From positions 1 through 24,139 of IMG/VR virus record IMGVR_UViG_3300048135_000354: DNA of 24,139 nt, one strand, 5' to 3'. Position 1 is the stretch's first letter. Each line of letters begins with the position of its first letter. Positions 1 to 8,041 of this stretch are shown here, one piece after another. This DNA is from a virus. The translations under genes were made by a program, and so were the position numbers. Below the pieces are notes generated by a model, which worked only from the letters and a program-made list of their open reading frames with translations, searched no databases and was not told where the DNA came from.

Positions 1-2984
1 CTGGCTTCAAGTATCTCATCATCACCTGCCGTTGCTGCATTAATTGGTTCAGGGAACTCAACTCCACTTATCGCTTTCTTGTATGCGGTAATACCTCCCT
101 CAATAATTGATCCGACGCCGCCGACTATTGATTTAAACCCACTCTTTATTATGTCAAACGCACCTCCAATAATATTCCCAAGTCCTTCAAACGAGAACAA
201 ATCAGCGAAGGAGAAGTTAGCAAATGCTGCCGTGAGTTTATCCCAGTTGGCTATTATTCCTGCTATCGCTGAGACAATTAAGATCAATCCTCCCGTCGCA
301 AAGACAAACGCTGTGAACATTGTTATTCCAGCGGCCACCGACGCTGCGGCGGCGGAGCTTACTCCTAATACATAGATGGCAAAGGACTTGACCGCAGTTC
401 CCACAAAAGTACCGACTATTATTCCGCTTGTGTATAGTGCAGAAGCCGCAATCTTAAAGAATGCAGCGGTGCTGTTTATTGCTGTAGTAAGAATTCCTTT
501 TGTTAAAAGTTTGAATGCAGGAAGAAGATTTCTTAATATGAATGGGACAATTTGACCAAGTCCAGTAAGTGCGGAACGGCCTATTGTCATAAAAATAGCA
601 CCAATAGGAATGTTGGCTGCTACAAGTGCTTGGACCGCCGCTGTTAGTGCTCCGGCAACACCAATTGCTGCTACAAGCCGCATCGTTACCTTGCTAATAT
701 TCTCGCTAAAGTTCTCCATCGTGTTTGATGCAGTTTCGATAGCCGGAGAGAATATGTTGTACGCCGTCGCTGCGGCACCTTCAATTGCAGCAGCGAATGC
801 TTCTATCTGAGAAAGAACTGCATTTATTCCAACTTCAAGGACCTTGATAAATTCAGCCAAGTTCGCAAATGATGTTGCAATAGGAAGAGCCAGTGCAGCA
901 ATTGCAGCACCTAGACGAATGAACAATCCAGCAACTCTTCCTAATATTGCTATCGCTGATCCCAGTGGTTGCAAGAAGTCATTGACCGCTCTTGAAAGTG
1001 TACTGAATGCGTTACTTGCTCCTCCGAGTATCGATGCAGTTGCTTCGTTGATCCCCTTCTGTAGAGAAGCAAACATGCTGCCACCAGACTGAGCAAATCT
1101 TTGTGCGGCAAGGTCTACTCGGTCGAAGCTATTTTCCAGTTGCCCCAACGCATCGATTTCAAACGAGGATGCAGTGAGATTGAGCCTGTTAACTTCTTTA
1201 TTGAGTTCCTCAATGCTTTGAAGTGCTGGCAACAGGTTGCCAAATCTATTTCCAAATATATCTACTGCAATACCAGTCCTGTCAGCAGCGTCTTCTACTT
1301 CAAGCAACCTCTTTGCGGTGAGTGCAAAAGTCTCTTCGGGGCTTAATTTTCGAAGGTCCTGTACGCTAATGCCGAGTCGGTCAAACCCAGCAGCGGCATC
1401 TCTTGTTTCTGGTAAATCTAATGCACCAAACTTGATCTTACTTACGTTCTGTGCAAACTCTTGCTGGCTTCTGTTCAGAGCATTCATGCTCAAGCCAGCA
1501 GACTTGGCTGCTGCTGATAAAAGCTGGACTTGGTCTGTTGCCATGCCGAACTGGAAGGACAACTGCTGGACAACCTCGATTTCACGAGACATTTTTCGAA
1601 GTTCTTGGCCAAGACCGGAAACCAGAGCAGAAGCAACTGCAAAAGCTGCAATATTTGGCAAGTTGGCAAGAAACGTCTTGAATGCCACGTTGGCACCAGC
1701 GATTGAACCTGCCAAAACACTTGTACCAGCAGTAAAGGCACTGATTGCACCTTTAGCAAGGCCTAGTCCAGCAGCCATAGCAGCAGACTTAACAATGATC
1801 TTGCCAATCTTGGTTGGTGTCGTGTCTTTATCCGCTGCTGCCGTGATTAAAGAGAATGCAAAGCCAACATCCTTCAAATCCGAAGCAAGTCCTGCTGCAT
1901 TACCGGCCATTCCCCCTATGAGACTTCTCGCACTTGCTGCTGCTTGTGTGAATGTCATTGTTGCTTGGCCTGCTACCGCAACTTTTGCTGCCAAACTTGC
2001 GAATGACAATGCAGCGACCTGATTTCCTGCCGAGTATGCAGCTTGAACAGAAACAAGACGTGTAACTAAAAGGAGATATCCACGACTTTCTTCTGACATG
2101 TCTTGAGTTGCAATGTCAACAGCCGAAACGAGTGCAGTGTATACAGCCAAGTTAGTAGTTAGGCCGACAAAAGACTTTCCAAGTGCCAACGCTACCGTGT
2201 TCATCGCATTTGCGTTGCCGCCAAGTGCTGCAAGTGCTGTTTGTGTTCCTCCCAACTGTGTCGCAATGTCCGTCAAGGCACCACGAAGTGCGAAAAGCCC
2301 TCTACCGGCAACAGCTTCAAAACTCAGGCGAAGAATGCTGGCACTTTCAGTCGCTTGGCCTACCGCTACTACCAGTTCATCGAAGTTCCCGGCGTTAATT
2401 GCATCGATAGCCTTCTGGCTTGCCGTCCTAGCACCCTCAAACGATTGTTCAAATCCGTCTTTGACTTGCCCAGCAGCATCTCTCGCTTGTTTTGCACTGC
2501 CAACAAGAGAAGAGAATCCGCTTTCCGCTGCGATCGTTCCGTCTGCTGCAAACGCCATTGCTTCAGCGAAAGCACGTCCGAATCTTTCGGTTGCAGCTTC
2601 AACTCGGGAAGCAGAATTCTCTATGTCATCAACAAAGTCTTCGACTGAAGCAGATGCTTCGCTAATCTGACTGGTATCAACTGAAACTTCAACAGAGTCA
2701 CCTGTTGCTACATCAATTGTCTGACCACCAGCATCCTTAATATCATCCGCTAACGATGTGACATCATCTCGAAGGCCATCTACTCCTGTGGTTGTCTCCT
2801 CAAGCGACTCAACAAACGAATCAAAAGCAGTCGATCCATTTGCCTGCATCTTCCCGAGTTCAGTGTTGAGAGAAGATACACTATCGGTCAGTGAATTAAT
2901 CAATGAAACCGACTCTTCAAGAGCCGACCTTAACTGATTTAAATCAGCAGTGAACGAAACGTTTAATGAGCCTAAAGTTGCCAT
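1..2984 (-). CDS. Tape measure protein, partial (3' end outside window)
   Basis: This frame is open from an ATG at 2984 to the window edge, giving at least 994 residues. It is read by translating the complement, beginning MATLGSLNVSFTADLNQLR. The N-terminal third is rich in Ser, Glu and Asp with heptad-like spacing (likely coiled coil). The remainder is Ala/Gly/Leu-rich with several hydrophobic segments, one near residue 895 reading about ATGGLILIVSAIAGIIAN. Length, composition and position directly after the G/GT chaperones are those of a siphovirus tape measure protein, which sets tail length, occupies the tail lumen and may take part in membrane passage at DNA entry. No peptidase or lysozyme motif is seen in the visible part. 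The start lies 6 bases past the GT stop, with GGTGG about 10 bases upstream. Family assignment is firm; the C-terminus is unknown. Confidence 0.9.
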   Translation of the reverse strand, partial: MATLGSLNVSFTADLNQLRSALEESVSLINSLTDSVSSLNTELGKMQANGSTAFDSFVESLEETTTGVDGLRDDVTSLADDIKDAGGQTIDVATGDSVEVSVDTSQISEASASVEDFVDDIENSASRVEAATERFGRAFAEAMAFAADGTIAAESGFSSLVGSAKQARDAAGQVKDGFEQSFEGARTASQKAIDAINAGNFDELVVAVGQATESASILRLSFEAVAGRGLFALRGALTDIATQLGGTQTALAALGGNANAMNTVALALGKSFVGLTTNLAVYTALVSAVDIATQDMSEESRGYLLLVTRLVSVQAAYSAGNQVAALSFASLAAKVAVAGQATMTFTQAAASARSLIGGMAGNAAGLASDLKDVGFAFSLITAAADKDTTPTKIGKIIVKSAAMAAGLGLAKGAISAFTAGTSVLAGSIAGANVAFKTFLANLPNIAAFAVASALVSGLGQELRKMSREIEVVQQLSFQFGMATDQVQLLSAAAKSAGLSMNALNRSQQEFAQNVSKIKFGALDLPETRDAAAGFDRLGISVQDLRKLSPEETFALTAKRLLEVEDAADRTGIAVDIFGNRFGNLLPALQSIEELNKEVNRLNLTASSFEIDALGQLENSFDRVDLAAQRFAQSGGSMFASLQKGINEATASILGGASNAFSTLSRAVNDFLQPLGSAIAILGRVAGLFIRLGAAIAALALPIATSFANLAEFIKVLEVGINAVLSQIEAFAAAIEGAAATAYNIFSPAIETASNTMENFSENISKVTMRLVAAIGVAGALTAAVQALVAANIPIGAIFMTIGRSALTGLGQIVPFILRNLLPAFKLLTKGILTTAINSTAAFFKIAASALYTSGIIVGTFVGTAVKSFAIYVLGVSSAAAASVAAGITMFTAFVFATGGLILIVSAIAGIIANWDKLTAAFANFSFADLFSFEGLGNIIGGAFDIIKSGFKSIVGGVGSIIEGGITAYKKAISGVEFPEPINAATAGDDEILEA

Positions 2985-2990
2985 TGCTGC

Positions 2991-3290
2991 TTATCCACCA
3001 AATCCCGGTATCTTGGCCAACTCCGCCAACATCGCATCTGCCGACTGGGGTTTCTTCTTGTGCGACGGCATGAGCAACTCCTCTTCGAGGTTTTTGCAAC
3101 CCCAAGCCGTACATAATGCTGTAGCTAACCTGCTAATCTGCCTCCACTCGTCACCGAATGGTTCAATTAGCCAGAAAGCCTCCCACTCCGCTAGTTCTGC
3201 TGCGTCAATTGTTTCGAGCAACTCTTTGTGCGACCTACCTAAGGCGAGTGCGAGACGAAACTCGAACCGCCGTCTAGGACGCTCTAGGAG
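2991..3290 (-). CDS. Tail assembly chaperone T half, expressed as a GT frameshift fusion
   Basis: This frame has no ATG at its head. Its usable reading begins at the end of the G gene, in the -1 frame relative to G, and runs 99 residues to a TAA at 2991. Immediately after the slip the protein reads about LLERPRRRFEFRLALALGRS, then a segment with AELAEWEAFW. This closely resembles the C-terminal part of phage tail assembly chaperones. A TTG at 3221 could give a 76-residue product, but the family-like sequence starts well upstream of it. Together with G it would make a 212-residue GT protein. In lambda, G and GT recruit tube subunits to the tape measure protein. The position between G and tape measure matches that role. 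Confidence 0.85.
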   Translation of the reverse strand, partial: LLERPRRRFEFRLALALGRSHKELLETIDAAELAEWEAFWLIEPFGDEWRQISRLATALCTAWGCKNLEEELLMPSHKKKPQSADAMLAELAKIPGFGG

Positions 3291-3628
3291 TTTCCCGCCA
3301 AATCATCCACATCATCTTTAGTAAATCGATTGTGTTTCATGCACTTGTGAAAGAGCAGTTCGAGAACAGCCGCTGACTTGTCTCCAAGTTCTGGGATTTC
3401 TTCTTCGCTGAAGATTCTCTTACCGTCTTCATCGCACAAACACTTTGAAACGAGCTTTGCTCGAACCATCTCTACAGACTTGTTGTCGCCTACGAATTCA
3501 GACTCGAACTTGTCTCTCTCGGTGCCACTCATGACGCGAAGGCATACCTCTCCACCCCATTCTGGTACTTCCACCTCAATCAACTTGCTGTCATCTGCTG
3601 ACAAAATCTGCGCTTTTGTAAGAGCCAT
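3284..3628 (-). CDS. Tail assembly chaperone G
   Basis: This is a 114-residue protein starting at an ATG (MALTKAQILSADDSKLIEV) and ending at TAG. It is acidic, with a C-terminal DDVDDLAGNS. Its location directly after the tail-tube genes and before the tape measure gene, plus the slip site in its last codons, identifies it as the short product of the G/GT chaperone pair. In lambda the G protein is made in large excess over GT and both are absent from the finished tail. The start lies 20 bases after the last tube-like gene. Sequence similarity alone is weak for such proteins, so the call rests on context and the slip site. Confidence 0.85.
   Translation of the reverse strand: MALTKAQILSADDSKLIEVEVPEWGGEVCLRVMSGTERDKFESEFVGDNKSVEMVRAKLVSKCLCDEDGKRIFSEEEIPELGDKSAAVLELLFHKCMKHNRFTKDDVDDLAGNS
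3290..3296 (-). promoter_or_regulatory. Programmed -1 ribosomal frameshift site GGGAAAC
   Basis: On the minus strand the end of G reads GCG GGA AAC TCC TAG, so the heptamer G GGA AAC is in the correct register for a -1 slip (X XXY YYZ), two codons before the G stop. After slipping, the ribosome enters the T frame at CTC. Lambda uses GGGAAAG at the same place. A possible downstream structure (GGCG and CGAG pairing with CTCG and CGCC) starts about 18 bases after the heptamer. It is not needed for the call. Confidence 0.9.
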
Positions 3629-3648
3629 TTCCTACCTACCTCATAAAA

Positions 3649-4059
3649 CTATGCCGGGAACTTAAAGGACAACGTTGCCCTAATCTGTTCGCCAGCGGAC
3701 TGCGATTGCGATATGGAATTAAGCATTGCACTGCCTGTCATCCAGTTTGTGCCTTCGTCTGCATTAGTTATTGACAGAGCGGCAGTAGTTCCTAAATGCG
3801 TGTAAGAAAAATTTAATTTTCCGAGAACATCTAAAGACAACTCGCCGTATTCTTTAACAACAACTTCGGAGTGTTTTTCTATCCTTTTTATAGGCTCGTT
3901 TGCTGCACCTATCCTTGTGGTAAACATCCCTTTGTTCTGGTTCGAGTACTGCCTGTCTAAGCTTGTCACGTCCATCTCAGAAACAGCACCGCCTTGCCAC
4001 GACATGCTCGTGATAGACTCGACTTCTGTGCTACCCCAAAACACCACGTTCCTTGACAT
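3649..4059 (-). CDS. Tail-tube-type protein, paralogue 6 of 6
   Basis: This 136-residue protein is the last and most diverged of six tandem relatives. It keeps the family layout: an N-terminal strand pattern ending in SEMDVTSL, a central ELSLDVLGKL that matches the KVDFxG position, and a C-terminal GEQIRATLSFKF that matches GDLxxGSATFKL. The middle carries an insertion rich in charged residues (about residues 40-70) not seen in the first two copies. The ribosome binding site is weak (AGGC, 9-10 bases away). It could be a minor tube subunit, a tail-tip adaptor with a tube fold, or a tube decoration. It sits directly upstream of the G chaperone. Confidence 0.75.
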   Translation of the reverse strand: MSRNVVFWGSTEVESITSMSWQGGAVSEMDVTSLDRQYSNQNKGMFTTRIGAANEPIKRIEKHSEVVVKEYGELSLDVLGKLNFSYTHLGTTAALSITNADEGTNWMTGSAMLNSISQSQSAGEQIRATLSFKFPA

Positions 4060-4074
4060 TTCGTACGCCTGTTT

Positions 4075-4476
4075 TTAATAGAACGAAAACGTTGCTGACG
4101 CTCTTGGTAAATCGCTCACCGACTGATCTTGAGAGCTTGACAGCAGAGTTGTGTACTTCGCTTGACCTTGCGTTCTCGGCAAATTCCAATTCGCTGCGGT
4201 TGCGGTCCCGTTCATCTCTGGACTCTCGATCCACATTAATTTGTTCTTCCCAACCTCGCTCATGCCCATAGCACCACCGATGTACTCAATCCGAAGTTCT
4301 CCTTGGCTAATTACAACCGCCTCAGTTTCTGCGTATATGAACTTCTGACTTCCATCTTCGTAAATGCTTGAATTCCTGTGCGTTATGTCAACCTCTGACT
4401 CAACCTGAGCAGACCATTCCATGCTAGTGCAAAAGAAAAAAGTTGAACCCCAGTGCAGTTTGTTTTGAAATGCCAT
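4075..4476 (-). CDS. Tail-tube-type protein, paralogue 5 of 6
   Basis: This 133-residue protein belongs to the tandem series. The family features are degenerate but ordered the same way: SAQVESEVDITHRNSS near residue 25 (for EIDxTSL), ELRIEYIGGAMG near residue 62 (for KVDFIG), and DLPRASATFSFY at the C-terminus. The N-terminus (MAFQNKLHWGSTFFF) resembles that of paralogue 6 (NVVFWGST), so copies 5 and 6 look like a subgroup. AGGA lies 5 bases before the ATG. Exact role is unknown; a minor tube or tube-end component is the likeliest reading. Confidence 0.75.
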   Translation of the reverse strand: MAFQNKLHWGSTFFFCTSMEWSAQVESEVDITHRNSSIYEDGSQKFIYAETEAVVISQGELRIEYIGGAMGMSEVGKNKLMWIESPEMNGTATAANWNLPRTQGQAKYTTLLSSSQDQSVSDLPRASATFSFY

Positions 4477-4483
4477 CGCAATC

Positions 4484-4870
4484 CTAAACTAGCTTAAATG
4501 TCGCTGTGCCTTTCATGAGATCACCCGCACTGGCTGAAATTGAAACCCCCTGTGCGATTGCACTCTGAGACGTAAACGCACCCAAAGGTTGGGTCTTGAC
4601 GCTCATCATGGCCGTATGAATGCTGCTTGTTATAAGTTCAAGAGTGTGGACACCATATGTTGGAGGTTTTTGATAACCAAGCCAGTCAATCTTGATTTCC
4701 GTTTCCGCAAGATTTGAAAATCTTATGCGGCTCAGGCTTCCGCTACCTGTAGGTATGCTTAACGAAGTTGCGTCAATCTCAGGCTTCTTATAAGTGACCG
4801 AAATGTTGGTTGCGGTGTAATCTTTGCCAGCGAATTTTACGCCTATCCCTTGTACGCTTTTTATGCTCAT
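4484..4870 (-). CDS. Tail-tube-type protein, paralogue 4 of 6
   Basis: This 128-residue protein starts MSIKSVQGIGVKFAGKDYTA. It shows the family signature clearly: ATNISVTYKKPEIDATSL, then ETEIKIDWLGYQ, then AGDLMKGTATFKLV at the C-terminus. It begins two bases after the previous gene stops and has no recognisable Shine-Dalgarno sequence, so translation probably depends on coupling to the upstream paralogue. Known tail tube proteins of this size form stacked hexameric rings around the tape measure. Whether this copy joins that ring is not shown by the sequence. Confidence 0.8.
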   Translation of the reverse strand: MSIKSVQGIGVKFAGKDYTATNISVTYKKPEIDATSLSIPTGSGSLSRIRFSNLAETEIKIDWLGYQKPPTYGVHTLELITSSIHTAMMSVKTQPLGAFTSQSAIAQGVSISASAGDLMKGTATFKLV

Positions 4871-4872
4871 AG

Positions 4873-5217
4873 TTAGTCGTAGCTCGGCTTAAATGTCGCC
4901 GATCCTTTCACTTGATCGCCGACTGTGCCCGTTATAGTTACGCTGGTGCATGCCGCCTTAGTGCCGAAAGCTGATCCAGTGGCACCCCAGCCACTGTCTA
5001 TACTGAAATCATCTACACCAATAGCTGGGGCCGTGTCGCCGAGGTAGTCAACTTTGATTTCATAGTTAGTCATTTTTAATGACCTGAATTTTCTAAGACT
5101 TCCCTTGCCAAGCCCTAAGTGAGAGGAATCAACCTCTCTCCCGGAAGTAGTGACAGATATACTTGTTGCCTCGTAGGTTACGGCGTTTGAACCAGAGCCA
5201 AAGGTGAAGAATGCCAT
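4873..5217 (-). CDS. Tail-tube-type protein, paralogue 3 of 6
   Basis: At 114 residues this is the shortest of the series. The signature is clear: ATSISVTTSGREVDSSHLGL, then NYEIKVDYLGDTAP, then VGDQVKGSATFKPSYD. The segment TSGREVDSSHLG is what I would expect of a typical siphovirus tail tube protein. Only AAGG, 9-10 bases away, is available as a ribosome binding site. It follows paralogue 2 by 21 bases. Confidence 0.8.
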   Translation of the reverse strand: MAFFTFGSGSNAVTYEATSISVTTSGREVDSSHLGLGKGSLRKFRSLKMTNYEIKVDYLGDTAPAIGVDDFSIDSGWGATGSAFGTKAACTSVTITGTVGDQVKGSATFKPSYD

Positions 5218-5238
5218 TCTGTTTGCCTTTTTTTATTA

Positions 5239-5658
5239 TCACGGTTTGTCTGGGACAGTGAGTTTGAAAGTCGCTGAGCCCGTGTACAGGTCACCAACAT
5301 TAAACGTTTGAGACAGGCTCGAACAAAGGGCAGGGCAAGTAAGTGTGTTTGTCGTATTGGTAGCAGCCGTTTGTTTATCAGTGACGACAACTGCATGACT
5401 ATTGCTTGTATTAACCTTCGTCATCTGGAACCCATGAATCCTCAAAGTCCCTGTCTCTTGGACACTCGGGTAATGGCCCCCAATAAAATCTACTTTGAGA
5501 GTCACTTCAGCCAAGTCGCTGTGACCAACCTGACGTCTAGTCGAGCCTAGACTTGTCTCGTCTAGTTCGCCAAAACTCTCTGAGTAGTTTATTGAAGTTG
5601 CTGTATATGTAGTTCCGCTAAAACTAAACGTAATACCGGAGGCTGATTCAAATGCCAT
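5239..5658 (-). CDS. Tail-tube-type protein, paralogue 2 of 6
   Basis: This 139-residue protein starts MAFESASGITFSFSGTTYTA. It carries ATSINYSESFGELDETSLGS, TLKVDFIGGHYPS and VGDLYTGSATFKLTVPDKP in the family order. Three cysteines sit near residues 108-112 (TCPALCSS), at the same place as the single Cys of paralogues 1 and 3 (ALCTS and AACTS). A perfect AGGAGG at 5666-5671 lies 7 bases before the ATG, so it should be strongly translated and is one of two candidates for the major tube subunit. Confidence 0.85.
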   Translation of the reverse strand: MAFESASGITFSFSGTTYTATSINYSESFGELDETSLGSTRRQVGHSDLAEVTLKVDFIGGHYPSVQETGTLRIHGFQMTKVNTSNSHAVVVTDKQTAATNTTNTLTCPALCSSLSQTFNVGDLYTGSATFKLTVPDKP

Positions 5659-5680
5659 AGCATTCCCTCCTGAGGGTGAG

Positions 5681-6052
5681 TTACGAGTTTGTCAAACGGA
5701 AAGTAGCACTGCCTGTGATTAGCTCACCAACCTGAGCGGTTAAGTCGACACTGGTACAGAGTGCTGCTGTAGGAAGTCCTGCTGTAAAGGCAGCATTCGA
5801 ACCCGAACCATCAATATTCCAAGAAATAGTTCCTGTCGCTGTTTGACTTGGAATAGTCAGGCCAACAAAGTCAACCTTCAGTTCGTCACCATCACGAATA
5901 GGAGAAGGACGATACTGACGGAACTCACCTTGTGCTGTTTCAAGACTTGTAACGTCAATTTCACTAACCCGTTTGGATGCTGAAATTGAGTTAGCAGTGA
6001 ACGTAGCACCATTAAAAATAAACGATATACCTTGACTGGATTCGTATGCCAT
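5681..6052 (-). CDS. Tail-tube-type protein, paralogue 1 of 6 (candidate major tube protein)
   Basis: This 123-residue protein starts MAYESSQGISFIFNGATFTA. The family landmarks are SEIDVTSLET (about residue 30), ELKVDFVGLTIPS (about residue 57) and VGELITGSATFRLTNS at the C-terminus. It is the first tube-type gene after the tail terminator, and a perfect AGGAGG at 6059-6064 sits 6 bases before the ATG. Strong translation and first position make it the best candidate for the main tail tube subunit, which polymerises around the tape measure. The tube family assignment is from motif layout and gene order. I cannot say from sequence alone which copy is structural. Confidence 0.85.
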   Translation of the reverse strand: MAYESSQGISFIFNGATFTANSISASKRVSEIDVTSLETAQGEFRQYRPSPIRDGDELKVDFVGLTIPSQTATGTISWNIDGSGSNAAFTAGLPTAALCTSVDLTAQVGELITGSATFRLTNS

Positions 6053-6081
6053 TTCGTCCCTCCTTGGACGTTGTGAACGAT

Positions 6082-6498
6082 TTAATTAATCGATTCTTCA
6101 AATCGAACTTCGTATGTGTGATCAACCCTATACAGTGGTTTTGACTGACCCTCTCTGGGACGCTCCATGCTGTCTGATTCTGAGACTAACGCACTTAATA
6201 CAATTTTCGCACCCTCGGCCTCTCCCGTAAAGTTATCCAATCCAAGACGAATCGCTTCTGACATGTCTTTAACCTGAGAGTACGACTCTGACACCACCGA
6301 CACCAAGAAAACAGCTATCGGTCTGCCATAATTTCCTGTTAAACCACGCTGCCTTGTCGTAGAGGACCTTCGGTAAACAACTAAAGGAAAACTAGCATCC
6401 TGCCTCGCCAAGACCGGAAAAATGCCTGCCACTGACCCAACAGCAGTAACAAGCTTTGACCTTATCCACTTTTCTGGAGTTGGCACATTTTCAGTCAT
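6082..6498 (-). CDS. Tail terminator / tail completion protein
   Basis: This 138-residue protein (MTENVPTPEKWIRSKLVTAV) has the layout of the DUF3168-like and lambda gpU-like tail terminators: an N-terminal helix, FPLVVYRRSSTT as the first strand pair, GRPIAVFLVSVVSESYSQVKDMSEAIRLGL in the centre, and YRVDHTYEVRFEE at the end. Such proteins cap the tail tube after it reaches tape measure length and dock the tail to the head. It shares an ATGA junction with the upstream gp10-like gene and precedes the tube genes, the usual siphovirus order. Family call from pattern and position. Confidence 0.75.
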   Translation of the reverse strand: MTENVPTPEKWIRSKLVTAVGSVAGIFPVLARQDASFPLVVYRRSSTTRQRGLTGNYGRPIAVFLVSVVSESYSQVKDMSEAIRLGLDNFTGEAEGAKIVLSALVSESDSMERPREGQSKPLYRVDHTYEVRFEESIN

Positions 6499-6872
6499 CT
6501 TTGAACCTCGCTGTTAAACCACTGAGGAAGAAGAACAGAGGGCACCTCAGAAAAGTTTTTGATCGAACTTTCAATAACAGTCTCAAGCTCTTCAGAAGGA
6601 ACCCAAGTAAGAACAGTACGCTTCGAGTCCGGTATGCGTTCCACTTCCGGAAGTCCACCCGTCTCTACTTCACGCTCGAATCCGACAACAAAGTCTCCTT
6701 TGTCCGGAATTGATACGACAGATTCCTTTAACTTCCCAGAATAACCCTTTGGAGTCTCTTCTTTTAACTCTTCAGTAAACGATTCTCCCAGAATTGTCTC
6801 GACCACTTCCTCCGTCAGAACTCGCATCAAGCTTTCAACAGACTTGCCTGCGTAAGACACTTTAGCCTTCAT
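6495..6872 (-). CDS. HK97 gp10-like minor head-tail protein
   Basis: This 125-residue protein (MKAKVSYAGKSVESLMRVLT) has TPKGYSGKLKESVVSI near residue 41, matching the TGxLxxS motif typical of HK97 gp10 family tail components, and a VGFEREVETGGLPEVE stretch beyond it. It lies between the head closure and tail terminator genes, the usual place for this family. Its role is likely at the head-tail interface. It overlaps the upstream stop by one base (TAATG) and the downstream start by four, so the three genes are translationally coupled. Confidence 0.75.
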   Translation of the reverse strand: MKAKVSYAGKSVESLMRVLTEEVVETILGESFTEELKEETPKGYSGKLKESVVSIPDKGDFVVGFEREVETGGLPEVERIPDSKRTVLTWVPSEELETVIESSIKNFSEVPSVLLPQWFNSEVQR

Positions 6873-7204
6873 TAAACTTGCTCCGCGCAGGTAAGACGAT
6901 GCTCTTCTCTATTGTTAAGCTCTGTCGCAGAAATTATGTCGAGGTACCTCTCTGGGTTTCTGCTTGACCAGACAAGCCGCATTTCAGTCGACAACCCGGG
7001 GACATATCGCATAGAAACATCGTGAGTTACGACAGTGCCGACTTGCTGCGAGTCAACCGACTCTCTGGAAACGATTCCACTTATTGCCGCTCTTCTGTTG
7101 GCAAACGTTTCCCATGCAATATTTGTTTCCCCGTAGCTATTCTGAGTTTTGACTGGACGCTGAATAGTTACGGATTCTCTGAGCTTTCCTGCCTGTAGTG
7201 TCAC
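6872..7204 (-). CDS. Head-tail adaptor (head closure) protein
   Basis: This 110-residue protein starts MTLQAGKLRESVTIQRPVKT, followed by NSYGETNIAWETFANRRAAI and later a DVSMRYVPGL strand. The opening AGxLRxxVTIQ and the SYGExxxxW block are hallmarks of the phage head-tail joining (SPP1 gp16-like) family, which stacks under the connector ring and closes the head after packaging. It overlaps the connector gene by four bases (ATGA). Length is normal for the family. Confidence 0.9.
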   Translation of the reverse strand: MTLQAGKLRESVTIQRPVKTQNSYGETNIAWETFANRRAAISGIVSRESVDSQQVGTVVTHDVSMRYVPGLSTEMRLVWSSRNPERYLDIISATELNNREEHRLTCAEQV

Positions 7205-7830
7205 CTGTACTGCCCCCAGTTAATTGTCCCCATGAGTTGCTCTATAGCCATAGGTACTTGATTCATTCCTCCCGGCAACACAGCTTCTCTCGTGTTGTAC
7301 CAGTGGCCAACAAGCATAAGAATTACATGTCGGGCTGCTGCTGGGACGCTAGAAGATGCTGTTCCGTAACCTGCCCAATACTTTATTGTGACGTCATTTT
7401 CTGCGCCACGGGCTGTCGGCCAAGTGCCATTCCACTGAGGACGAATAATCTGAGGAACGGAGTCTCGGTCAGTTCTAAAGTCCGTAAACGGAACATCTAC
7501 ATACTCGGGCCTATCGCTTGGTATGTATGTAACTACTACTTCATCACTCATTATTGGAGGCATCGGAAGCTCTATGTCTTTTGCAGGAAACATGTCCATC
7601 TTCGCTTGCCACCGGCTTCTAATCAGGGTTCTGCTTGAAGCAGTTTCCACCCAAACGCGACCTGCTTCTATCAAAGTCTGCAAGTATGTGTCGTCATCAG
7701 TAAAAGATGCATCTATTCTTAAATGTTCTTTAGCGTCCGACACAGACACGGGCTCAAATGCAGGCTCTGCGATCCTTCTTAATGATCTGAATCGGACATT
7801 GCTCCTTTGTACAAACTCATACATCTTCAC
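7201..7830 (-). CDS. Head-tail connector protein (gp6-like)
   Basis: This 209-residue protein contains EPVSVSDAKEHLRIDASFTD near residue 26 and DDTYLQTLIEAGRVWVETAS beyond it. These are the classic N-terminal features of gp6-like phage connector proteins. It ends with VPAAARHVILMLVGHWYNTR and a short tail, also typical. It forms the ring that docks beneath the portal after DNA packaging. The first 20 residues before the conserved part are basic and may be an extension, or translation may begin at the ATG encoding M3. It overlaps the 74-residue upstream gene by 14 bases. Confidence 0.9.
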   Translation of the reverse strand: MKMYEFVQRSNVRFRSLRRIAEPAFEPVSVSDAKEHLRIDASFTDDDTYLQTLIEAGRVWVETASSRTLIRSRWQAKMDMFPAKDIELPMPPIMSDEVVVTYIPSDRPEYVDVPFTDFRTDRDSVPQIIRPQWNGTWPTARGAENDVTIKYWAGYGTASSSVPAAARHVILMLVGHWYNTREAVLPGGMNQVPMAIEQLMGTINWGQYR

Positions 7831-8041
7831 GTTTCTTACCTCTTCTTCTGTGCTGAGCTACAGCCTTCTCGACCTTTGGGGCTGCTGTAGTATCTTCAAC
7901 TACAACCTCACTGCGTTTCTCGACCGGTTCAGCTATTCCTGTGTTTAACCAATTTCTGGCAGTAGGTTCGTATACAGAAGCAACTACTCCCTTACGATAA
8001 AAGCTCCAGTCCTTTAGCATTCTTACTTTCATTGACTTCAT
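7817..8041 (-). CDS. Small conserved phage protein of unknown function
   Basis: This 74-residue protein reads KVRMLKDWSFYRKGVVASVY, then TARNWLNTGIAEP, then a basic, low-complexity tail (QHRRRGKKRED). Small proteins with a K(V)xxLKDxxFYxxG start and a LxxxGIAEP block are common in phage head regions. I know of no assigned function. The start forms a TAATG junction with the glycosyltransferase gene stop, so the two are coupled. A second in-frame ATG lies three codons later. Confidence 0.7.
   Translation of the reverse strand: MKSMKVRMLKDWSFYRKGVVASVYEPTARNWLNTGIAEPVEKRSEVVVEDTTAAPKVEKAVAQHRRRGKKREDV

Noticed and set aside
1237-2022. Plus-strand open frame of 261 codons, Ala- and Ser-rich
   Set aside because: It is antisense to the tape measure gene, and its composition is what complementing an Ala/Gly/Leu-rich frame produces. 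No ribosome binding site or family resemblance was seen.
2991-3221. Independent 76-residue T protein from a TTG
   Set aside because: Family-like sequence continues upstream of the TTG to the G slip site, which explains expression by frameshift.
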